Assembly (NCBI RefSeq): GCF_900142025.1
Contig: NZ_FQZM01000010.1
Coordinates: 23,993-87,992, forward strand
Reading direction: 5' to 3'
Length of the DNA: 64,000 bases
DNA from: Desulfofundulus thermosubterraneus DSM 16057
GTDB lineage: Bacteria > Bacillota > Desulfotomaculia > Desulfotomaculales > Desulfovirgulaceae
In this document: positions 1-7,027 of the stretch, one piece after another
Numbering within the stretch: the first letter of the stretch is position 1
How the letters are laid out: every line of letters starts with the position of its first letter
Made by a program: the position numbers and the translations under genes
Notes under the pieces: generated by a model
What the model was told of the DNA's origin: nothing
Database searches by the model: none
Seen by the model: the letters and a program-made list of their open reading frames with translations, nothing else

Positions 1-758
1 CATTTGCCAATGCCGCACTTCATCTTCAGTTCCAGGGTTGTGATCACCTGGTCGTCGGAAAAACCCATCTTTTCCAGGGCCTGCAGCACGAACTTGATCA
101 TGATGGGCGGGCCACAGGTAATGGCATACTTGTTTTCCGGGGAGGGATTGATTTCCTCAAGGTAGGCCGGGACAAACCCTACATGCCCCTCCCAGCCAGG
201 CTCGGCCCGGTCAATGGTGGTGTAGACGGTAGTGCCCGGCATTTGGGGCCAGCGATCCAGGATGTCGTATTTAAAACAAAGGTCGTCCATAGACCGGGCA
301 CCGTAGATAATATCTATCTTTCCGTAGTCTCCTCTGTTTTCCTCGGCCAGCACGAAATCAATTAGTGCTCTCAGGGGAGCCAGGCCAATACCACCGCCAA
401 TAAACAAAAGATCCTTGCCCTTCATTACCTCGTACGGAAAGTGGTTGCCGTAAGGACCGCGGATACCCACCTTGGTACCCGGTTCCAGGCAATGCAGGGC
501 ACTGGTCAGCATGCCCACCTTTTTCACGCTAAACTCCAGGATGCCCTTCCTGGTGGGTGAGGAAGTAATGGAAATGGTAGCCTCCCCCACACCAAACACT
601 GAAAGCTGAGCCACCTGGCCCGGTTTTTGCCGGAAACTTTCCATTACTGCCGGGTCATCGAACACCATCTGGAAGGTTTTCACGTCCGGGGTTTCATCGA
701 TAATTTTCACGATGGTGGCTGGATAGGGCTTTAAAGGGTTGTGACGGCAATTACTCAT
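1..758 (-). CDS. flxA: FlxA-like FAD/NAD(P)-binding oxidoreductase subunit, copy 1 (C-terminus outside window)
   Basis: Ferredoxin-NADP reductase-fold subunit, the likely NADH-oxidising entry point of a Flx-Hdr complex. 252 codons are visible. An FAD-type motif SITSSPT lies near residues 63-69, the pyridine-nucleotide loop GGGIGLAPLR at 121-130 and the C-terminal CGPPIM motif at 215-220. The window ends just as the [2Fe-2S] cysteine motif begins (KCGIGK), about 28 residues before the end expected from the 279-aa paralog at 47323-48162. The ATG at 758 overlaps the 3' end of flxB by 8 bases, so translation is probably coupled. It is the last gene visible in the hdrCBA-flxDCBA operon. AsrB- or HydG-like naming is also possible. 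Confidence 0.85.
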   Translation of the reverse strand, partial: MSNCRHNPLKPYPATIVKIIDETPDVKTFQMVFDDPAVMESFRQKPGQVAQLSVFGVGEATISITSSPTRKGILEFSVKKVGMLTSALHCLEPGTKVGIRGPYGNHFPYEVMKGKDLLFIGGGIGLAPLRALIDFVLAEENRGDYGKIDIIYGARSMDDLCFKYDILDRWPQMPGTTVYTTIDRAEPGWEGHVGFVPAYLEEINPSPENKYAITCGPPIMIKFVLQALEKMGFSDDQVITTLELKMKCGIGK

Positions 759-1791
759 GCCGGGCCACCTCCTGCAGGTCGGCAATGATCTGGCGGATGT
801 CAATATTTACCGGACACCTGGTGACGCAACGGCCACAACCAACACATCCGTCCAGGTTGTAGCGGTCCCGGTGGTATTTCAGTTTGTGCAGAAAACGGTT
901 GCGTACCCGTTCCTTTTGGGTGGGCCGGGGGTTGTGTCCGCCGGCCATACGGGTAAAGTGGCTGAACATGCAGGAATCCCAGCAGCGCGAGCGCACTCCC
1001 GACTCCCCATCCGGGCTCTGGTCGAAGATGTCAAAGCAGTGACAGGTCGGGCATATATAGGTGCAGATGCCGCACCCCAGGCAGCGGCGGGCAAGCTCAC
1101 CCCAGTAAGGTAATTCAAAGTGTTGATCCAGGAATTCTTTTAGGCCGGTAGTGTCCACATTACGGGTAAAGTGCCCCGCTAATTTTTTACCCAGTTCCTC
1201 GCGAGCCGGAATTACCCGGTTTTCCCGGTCAGCGTCAAAGTACTGTTGGTACCTATTGACCAGTTTCTCTCCCCGAGGGGTTAGCACCTCGATGCCGTAA
1301 CCACCGTCTATCTCTGTTAATAAAAGGTCGGCTCCCCCCCCGTCGGTGGGACCTCCTCCCATGGAAGTACAAAAGCAGTCACGTTCCACCCGGGTACAGG
1401 ATAGACCCACCAGAATGGTATCCTGGCGGCGCTTCTGGTAATAGCAGTCCTGGTAGGCACCATTAAAAACCGGATCTAGAGCCAGGATCCCTTTAATGTC
1501 GCAGGGGCGAAGGCCAAACAGTACGGCCGGTCCGGGAGTTTGCGCGTCCGCGAGGGTAATCTGATCACCGCCGGTGGAAAAGAAAAACATTTCTTCCGTT
1601 TGGGGGAAAAGCCAGCCCTTTGGGGATACCGTGCTATTGGTATAACCCAGGTTTATCTCAGCAAAGCCACTTACGGGTTTAAATAAAGAAACGCTCTCTT
1701 CTTCCCTGACGGGAGCGATCAAGGTGTAATCCCTGGCCAGGGCATCGAGCCAGGCCCCTAAATTATCCCTGGTAATGGTGTATGCTTTCAT
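751..1791 (-). CDS. flxB: FlxB-like 4Fe-4S dicluster subunit, copy 1
   Basis: 346-aa iron-sulfur subunit of the AsrA/HydB type. It has a long N-terminal domain and two C-terminal 4Fe-4S motifs, with cysteines at 237/240/243/247 and 316/319/322/326. Further conserved cysteines lie around 132-141. It probably passes electrons from FlxA towards FlxC/HdrA. The 341-aa paralog at 48159-49184 has the same layout. Fourteen bases separate it from flxC upstream, and it overlaps flxA downstream. The function comes from the family and the FlxABCD-HdrABC system described in Desulfovibrio; the electron acceptor here is unknown. Confidence 0.85.
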   Translation of the reverse strand: MKAYTITRDNLGAWLDALARDYTLIAPVREEESVSLFKPVSGFAEINLGYTNSTVSPKGWLFPQTEEMFFFSTGGDQITLADAQTPGPAVLFGLRPCDIKGILALDPVFNGAYQDCYYQKRRQDTILVGLSCTRVERDCFCTSMGGGPTDGGGADLLLTEIDGGYGIEVLTPRGEKLVNRYQQYFDADRENRVIPAREELGKKLAGHFTRNVDTTGLKEFLDQHFELPYWGELARRCLGCGICTYICPTCHCFDIFDQSPDGESGVRSRCWDSCMFSHFTRMAGGHNPRPTQKERVRNRFLHKLKYHRDRYNLDGCVGCGRCVTRCPVNIDIRQIIADLQEVARHE

Positions 1792-1804
1792 CGGGCGTCA
1801 CCCT

Positions 1805-2776
1805 CTACATAAATTCATCGGGATCGGATTTGGTAAATGCCCCTAAGGGCGGCAGTTCCTCCAGACTGGTACCCGGAGTGGGGACGTTGAACAGGTCCTT
1901 CATGTCCTTCAATATCTTCCGGTTGAGGAGCGAAAGGGGTATATTTACCGGGCATACCCGCTCGCACTCACCACAATCCACGCATCGTCCGGCCACGTGA
2001 AAGGCCCGGATGAGATGAAAAGCAGTATTCTCCGGGAGGTTATTGGCTTTGGCCACCCAGCAGGGTTCCGCCTGGTCAAAGACACATTCCCGGCAGGTGC
2101 AAGCCGGGCAAACATTGCGGCAGGCATAACACCGCAGGCACCGGCTGAACTGCTTATCCCAGTATGCGCTTCTTTCTTCTACCGGGAGTTCTTCCAGCGT
2201 TTTTACTGCGACAAAGGGATCCCCCGGATCGTTAGGCGGTATTTCTTCCCCGAGCATAAAATCGGCAATTACCGGGGTGTGTTGTTCGCAGTCCCGGCAC
2301 TTCTTGAGCAGGGCCTCGTCCCGGGTAAAAGTGAAAGTTCCCTCCCCTGTCTGCAAAGAAAAGTCTTGCTTACTGACGGCTGCAACCGTAATTTGTGCTC
2401 CCGGGTCAAGGCGGGCCGCCACCAGATCCGGGTTGATCAGGCCCGGGCAGGGTATGCCCAGGATGATCACCTTTTCCCGGGTGATCTGGTTATCCTGCAG
2501 CAGGCGAATGATGGCCCTGGAATCACAGCCCTTGACTACCACCGCCACTTTCCCCGGTTCATGACGGTAATCCAGCAGGTATTTAGCCAGATTATTGATA
2601 CAGAGGGGATTCCAGACCAGCCGGTCCACCTCATCTTCCCGGCTGATGAAGGCGGGAACTACCCGGCTTACTTCACTGCCCAGGGCATAACCGATCACCA
2701 GGCTGGCCTCCCCATTGGCTAACAATTTCCGGGCTGTCTCCCTCAAATTTTCTTGGATTTTCATTAGTTCACTCAT
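1805..2776 (-). CDS. flxC: FlxC-like 4Fe-4S subunit, copy 1
   Basis: 323-aa iron-sulfur protein with an FrhB/HdrA-associated N-terminal domain (KGCDSR near residues 82-87, where FrhB-type flavin/Fe-S subunits are conserved). Two ferredoxin motifs follow, with cysteines at 213/216/219/223 and 265/268/271/275. It is an electron-transfer subunit between FlxAB and the FlxD/HdrA core. Its ATG overlaps the flxD stop (ATGA), which shows that flxD continues to 2773 and is not cut short at the upstream UGA. The paralog is at 49189-50151. Confidence 0.83.
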   Translation of the reverse strand: MSELMKIQENLRETARKLLANGEASLVIGYALGSEVSRVVPAFISREDEVDRLVWNPLCINNLAKYLLDYRHEPGKVAVVVKGCDSRAIIRLLQDNQITREKVIILGIPCPGLINPDLVAARLDPGAQITVAAVSKQDFSLQTGEGTFTFTRDEALLKKCRDCEQHTPVIADFMLGEEIPPNDPGDPFVAVKTLEELPVEERSAYWDKQFSRCLRCYACRNVCPACTCRECVFDQAEPCWVAKANNLPENTAFHLIRAFHVAGRCVDCGECERVCPVNIPLSLLNRKILKDMKDLFNVPTPGTSLEELPPLGAFTKSDPDEFM

Positions 2777-3243
2777 TCCACCCTCACCCCGGTGGAAACA
2801 TCAGCAGGTTTCGGCACTGGTTTCTGTCTCATCTTGGTATTCGGTCCCAGGGCTTTAATTTGTGCCGTAATATCCTCCACTGTTTGGGCAAACTTAGCCC
2901 CTTCGGAGCCGCTGATCCAGCGGGCCTGGAAGCGTCCCGGTTCAAAGCCAACGTATTCCAGCAGGCGCTTAAAAATAAGGTAGCGCCGCCGCGTATGATA
3001 GTTGCCACTAACATAGTGGCAGTCCCCCGGGTGTCACCCGCTCACCAGCACACCGTCAGCCCCCCTCTGGAAGGCGCGCAGGATGAAAACAGGATTAACC
3101 CTTCCCGAACAGGGCACCCGGATCACCCGGATTGATGTGGGATAGTTCAAACGGCTAACGCCCGCCAGATCGGCGCCGGCATAACTGCACCAGTTACAAC
3201 AAAAGCCGATGATTTTAGGTTCCCATTGTTCTGTTACAGACAC
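2773..3243 (-). CDS. flxD: FlxD/MvhD-like [2Fe-2S] subunit, copy 1, selenoprotein (UGA at 3034-3036)
   Basis: 156-aa MvhD-family protein that joins the Flx proteins to HdrA. Standard translation stops after residue 69, but the same frame runs on from the UGA with perfect family sequence ([12 protein letters not shown], then ...[13 protein letters not shown]...) to a TGA at 2773-2775 that overlaps flxC. The UGA takes the place of the conserved Cys in the GCHPGDCHY motif, giving Sec70. Other cluster-type cysteines are present ([15 protein letters not shown]). A 7-bp hairpin follows at 3003-3021. The start is a GTG at 3243, overlapping the hdrA stop. A pseudogene is unlikely given intact flanking conservation and the identical arrangement in the second copy. 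Confidence 0.9.
3003..3021 (-). promoter_or_regulatory. Candidate bacterial SECIS hairpin in flxD copy 1
   Basis: In the mRNA the UGA is followed after 12 nt by UGCCACU-AUGUU-AGUGGCA, a perfect 7-bp stem with a 5-nt loop. Bacterial SECIS elements lie inside the coding region just 3' of the UGA, so position and size fit. The second flxD (50466-50484) has the same stem with one loop change (AUGGU). The loop is not the Escherichia coli GGUC type, so SelB binding is inferred. Confidence 0.6.
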
Positions 3244-5216
3244 AGTGCGTCCACCTCCGCCAGTACCTGCTCATTGGTAAAGCCTTTGACGTTGATTGCC
3301 CCGGCCCGGCAGGCTACGGTACAGGCGCCGCATCCCTGGCACAGTCCGGTGTTAACACTGGCCACCGTGCGTTCCACCGTTTTACCGCCCACCCGTTCGG
3401 TGACCGTTGCCGTTTCAATGGCCCGGTAGGGACAGACGTTTTTGCATTCCAGGCAACCGGAACAAAGGGCCTGGTTGACGTGGGCAATCATGGGGTCCAC
3501 GGCCATCTCGCTGTGGGAGAACAATGCACATACCTTTGCCGCGGCCGCGCTGGCCTGGGCAACGGTATCGGGGATATCTTTAGGTCCCTGGCAGGCTCCG
3601 GCTAGGAAGACTCCCGCGGTATTGGTTTCCACCGGCCGCAGTTTGGGGTGGCTTTCCATAAAGAATCCGTCCTGGTCGGTGGAAAAGCCCACAATGCGGG
3701 CAATTTCGGCCGATCCTTTGCTGGGTACCATGGCCGTGGCCAGCACCACCAGATCCGCGGCTACTTCTACCGGCCGGCCCAAAAGGGTGTCCACACCCAT
3801 GACCACCAGGTGGTCACCTTCGGGGTAAATTTTGGATACCCGGCCGCGGATATACCGGGCACCTTCATGGACCGTGCGCAGGTAAAATTCCTCGTAGGCC
3901 TTACCGGGGGTCCGAACATCCATGTAAAAGACGTAGACCTTTGAACCCGGGATTTTTTCCAGCACCTGGTGAGCGTGTTTGGCCGTGTACATGCAGCAGG
4001 TCCGGGAGCAATATTCCTTCCCTTTGGCTGCATCCCGGGAACCTACGCACTTGATGAAAACCACGTTTTTTGGTTCCTTCCCATCGGAGGGCCTTAAAAT
4101 CTTGCCTCCCGTTGGCCCGGAAGCGTTGTTCAACCTTTCAAATTGCAGCCCGCTGATTACATCGGGATAGCGCCCGTAACCGTATTCGCCGTAGGCCTGC
4201 TCCCATTCAAACAGGTCGTAACCGGTGGCCACAACAATGGCCCCCACCTGTTCCTTAACTAACTGGTCTTCCTGCTGGTAATCGATTGCCTGTGCCGGGC
4301 AAACCTTCTGGCAAACGCCGCATTTACCCATGGTAAACTGTCTGCAGTGTTGCCGGTCGATAACGGGTTTGTTGGGTACAGCCTGGGGAAAGCTGATGTA
4401 AATGGCCTTGCGCATTCCCAATCCCAAATTGTACTCGCTTAACACCTTGGTGGGACATTTCTCCCAGCAGGTGCCGCATCCGGTGCATTTGCTATGGTCG
4501 ACGGAGCGGGCTTTTTGCCTGATGGTCACTTCGAAATTGCCGATATAACCTTCTACCTTTTCTACTTCGGCGTAAGTAAACAGGGTTATATTAGGGTGCT
4601 GCGCCGCAGCAACCATCTTGGGCGTGATAATTCAAGCCGAACAATCCAGCGTGGGAAAAGTTTTATCCAGCATGGCCATTTTCCCGCCAATGGTAGGCTC
4701 CCTTTCCACCAGGATGACCTGGTAACCGGCGTCGGCAATGTCCAGGGCGGTCTGCATACCGGCAATGCCGCCGCCGATGACCAGCGCCCGCTTGGTGACG
4801 GGAATGGTGGATTCAAAAAGGGGTTCCAGCTTGCTTACCTTGGATACGGCCCGGCGGATTAATTCGATGGCTTTCTGGGTAGCTTTTTCTGGTTCTCGTT
4901 GATGTACCCAGGCGCACTGTTCCCGGATATTGGCCATTTCTAAAAGATAGGGGTTCAATCCAGCCCGGGCAAGGGTTTTGCGGAAGGTAGCTTCGTGGAG
5001 GCGGGGAGAGCAGGAGGCTACCACCACCCGGTCCAGGCGGTGTTCCCGCACTGCCTGGATAATGATTTCCTGCCCGGGTTCAGAGCACATGTACTTGTAG
5101 TCGGTGGCGTACACCACTCCCGGAAATTTGGAAACTGCTTCCACTGCCCGGGACATGTCTACCACCGCGCCGATGTTTAAACCACACCAGCAGACAAAGA
5201 TGCCGATACGCTGCAT
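3234..5216 (-). CDS. hdrA: HdrA-like flavoprotein, copy 1, selenoprotein (UGA at 4632-4634)
   Basis: 660-aa electron-bifurcating heterodisulfide reductase subunit A. It reads as two ORFs broken by one in-frame UGA. The frame continues straight through with HdrA sequence: LDCSA, UGA, IITPKMV. In the paralog at 52270-54279 that position is Cys in DCSACILTP, and both residues are number 195 with the starts chosen here. The N-terminal HdrA domain holds CWCG and CSCSPR-like segments; the FAD Rossmann loop GGGIAG is at 148-153. Ferredoxin motifs CTGCGTC and CGVCQKVC follow, and CSGCLEC and CQGCGAC lie at the C-terminus. The ATG at 5216 has AAGGAG ten bases upstream and is preferred to the upstream start at 5252, which would overlap hdrB. 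Confidence 0.92.
4595..4614 (-). promoter_or_regulatory. Candidate bacterial SECIS hairpin in hdrA copy 1
   Basis: Seventeen nt after the UGA the mRNA can fold as GG-U-UGCUGC-GGC-GCAGCA-CC: a 6-bp GC-rich stem closed by a GGC loop, an unpaired U on the 5' side and two outer G-C pairs. A bulged U below the apical stem and G residues in the loop are known features of the E. coli fdhF SECIS. The element lies in a stretch coding for MVAAAQHPN. Confidence 0.6.
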
Positions 5217-5244
5217 ACTTCTATCGCTCCTTGTCGGTGATAGT

Positions 5245-6102
5245 CTAACCAACCAGTTTAAGTACCTGGCCGGTATCTACAAAATGGGTATGCAGGCTCA
5301 AATCCTGCGGATTCAAACCCATGGCCACCCCCAAAAGCTGGGTGAAATAAAATACCGGTAATTGATAATTGGTTCCCCGGAGTCGGTTAACCTTTAACTG
5401 GCGCATGTCAAGGTTGAAGTGGCACAGGGGGCAGGCGCACACCAGGCAATTGGCACCGGAGAGTGCCGCCGCCTTCAGGATACGGGAAACCATGGGAATG
5501 GCTACTTCTTCATTGCTTACCGCCAGGGAAGCCCCACAGCATTCGGTCTTATGCGGCCAGTCCACCGTATCCGCTCCGGCGGCTTGCATAATTTGCTCTA
5601 TAATTTGCGGGTTTTCGGGATCATCGATCTGGATGGCCCGGGGCCGCACTAAAAGACAGCCGTAATAGGCGGCAATTTTCAGCCCTTTTAAGGGCTTCAC
5701 TACCTGGGCCCGAATCTGCTCCAAACCAACGGAACTAATCACTTCCAGGATGGATATCACCTTACTCTTGCCGTGAAAAGGCCGCCCTGTAATTTCATTG
5801 ACTTTTTCCCGCAACTGGGGGTTCTGGTTCAATTCGTGGCAGGCCAGGGCCAGGCGCTGGTAACAGGCAGCACAGGGTGCGGTTACGTCGAGACCTGTTT
5901 CTTCGGCCAGGGCCAGATTGCGGGCGGGCAAGGCCAGGGCCAGAAGGTGGCTCGTACTGTGTCCAGCCGTAGCCCCGCAGCAACTCCAGTCGGGGACCTC
6001 CGTAAGTTCAATACCCAGGTGTTTACTTACCGCCCGGGTGGAAAGATCGTATTCCTTCCCGCTGGTTTCCAAACTGCAACCGGGATAATAGGCAAACTTC
6101 AC
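5245..6102 (-). CDS. hdrB: HdrB-like CCG-domain subunit, copy 1
   Basis: 285-aa heterodisulfide reductase subunit B, the site of disulfide chemistry in HdrABC complexes. Both cysteine-rich modules are complete: C9, C41-C42-G with C77-x2-C80, then C149, C188-C189-G with CLVCACPLC at 219-227. These bind the noncubane 4Fe-4S clusters in methanogen HdrB. Two bases separate it from hdrC, and it ends 29 bases before the chosen hdrA start. The likely substrate in a sulfate reducer is a protein such as DsrC rather than CoM-S-S-CoB; that is inference. Confidence 0.9.
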   Translation of the reverse strand: MKFAYYPGCSLETSGKEYDLSTRAVSKHLGIELTEVPDWSCCGATAGHSTSHLLALALPARNLALAEETGLDVTAPCAACYQRLALACHELNQNPQLREKVNEITGRPFHGKSKVISILEVISSVGLEQIRAQVVKPLKGLKIAAYYGCLLVRPRAIQIDDPENPQIIEQIMQAAGADTVDWPHKTECCGASLAVSNEEVAIPMVSRILKAAALSGANCLVCACPLCHFNLDMRQLKVNRLRGTNYQLPVFYFTQLLGVAMGLNPQDLSLHTHFVDTGQVLKLVG

Positions 6103-6104
6103 GT

Positions 6105-6677
6105 TTAAACCTCCTTTTCCGCCTGGCGTACTTTTTCAAAAATATGGTTAATTTCTTCCAATCCCCGTGGTTTTGTTACCGATAACTTTAACTTGCCCCG
6201 CCTTAACATGGTTAGCCCTGTATTGGCTTCCCGGAAAGGCTGGCCGGTTTTGAGATTGAACATGGCCATGGTGGCTAATTCAAACAGCCGCCCGTACTTT
6301 TGAATGGACCCAAGGAAATTATTGTTGAACAGGGCTACATTGCGTCCCCTGCCTGGGGGTACCATGCCCTTGCGGCGGGCCATAATCCGCAAGGTGTCCA
6401 TAACCATCGCTACATCAATCTTCCGGGGGCAACGGACCGTACAGGTAACGCAGGAGGCACAGAGCCAGATGCTCTGGCAACGAAGTACCTCTTCCTTTAA
6501 TCCCATTTGTACCATACGCATTACCTGGTGGGGCATTAAGTCATAGGCAAAGGCCACCGGGCAACCGGCGGTACACTTTCCGCACTGGTAACAATTTTCC
6601 ACTGCCTGTCCGCTTTCCCGGGATACACGTTCGATAAAATCCCTATCTTCACTTTCGTTGAGTCTGATAGTTTCCAT
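6105..6677 (-). CDS. hdrC: HdrC-like ferredoxin subunit, copy 1
   Basis: 190-aa heterodisulfide reductase subunit C with two 4Fe-4S motifs, cysteines at 29/32/35/39 and 73/76/79/83. It carries electrons between HdrA and HdrB. The ATG at 6677 is preferred because a purine-rich GAGGG sits 6 nt upstream, whereas the frame extends to 6746 without a ribosome site. It is the first gene of the operon. A stretch upstream holds a TATAAT-like box and, further away, the terminator of the preceding helicase gene. Confidence 0.88.
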   Translation of the reverse strand: METIRLNESEDRDFIERVSRESGQAVENCYQCGKCTAGCPVAFAYDLMPHQVMRMVQMGLKEEVLRCQSIWLCASCVTCTVRCPRKIDVAMVMDTLRIMARRKGMVPPGRGRNVALFNNNFLGSIQKYGRLFELATMAMFNLKTGQPFREANTGLTMLRRGKLKLSVTKPRGLEEINHIFEKVRQAEKEV

Positions 6678-7027
6678 CTCAATCCCTCTTTTGTAAAGAA
6701 CTTGCCCCTTTTCGAATATGATAGGGGTTGATTTCGCTAAAACCAATTAATGCTATATCTGTTTTAAGATATACTTTCGACGCCTCAATTATAATTCCTT
6801 TTTAAAGTCTAAAAAAAATCCCCGTTTTAAAAATGACGGAGATCACAATATTGCAAGCAAATAAAAAAGGACAGGTTTTGGCCTGTCCCCGACCCTATTT
6901 CCAAACCCTCATTAAAAGGGCTCTTATGAAGGATGGCAGCCGCACGAAATACACGCGCAAGACAACTCACCCCTTTACTTTGTTGGTCCTTAATATAGTA
7001 TGTGCCGCTGGCCGAAATGTGACAGTT
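6678..7027. other. Intergenic region between hdrC and the DinG helicase gene
   Basis: 350 bases with no convincing gene. It is AT-rich next to hdrC. On the minus strand it holds a TATAAT at 6788-6793, a plausible -10 element for the hdrCBA-flx operon, but no good -35 at 17 nt. The intrinsic terminator of the helicase gene lies at 6863-6888. No binding site for a named regulator was recognised. Confidence 0.5.
6863..6888 (-). terminator. Intrinsic terminator of the DinG helicase gene
   Basis: On the minus strand GGACAGG-CCAAAA-CCTGTCC forms a 7-bp stem followed directly by six T residues. It lies about 140 bases downstream of the helicase stop and separates that gene from the hdr operon. Confidence 0.8.

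Noticed and set aside
2829..3014. 61-aa minus-strand ORF downstream of the flxD UGA
   Set aside because: It is in another frame; the flxD frame itself carries the family sequence through this stretch.
3234..4616. HdrA copy 1 as two genes or a pseudogene
   Set aside because: Both halves are fully conserved and in the same frame, the only interruption is a UGA at a known Sec/Cys site, and a SECIS-like hairpin follows.
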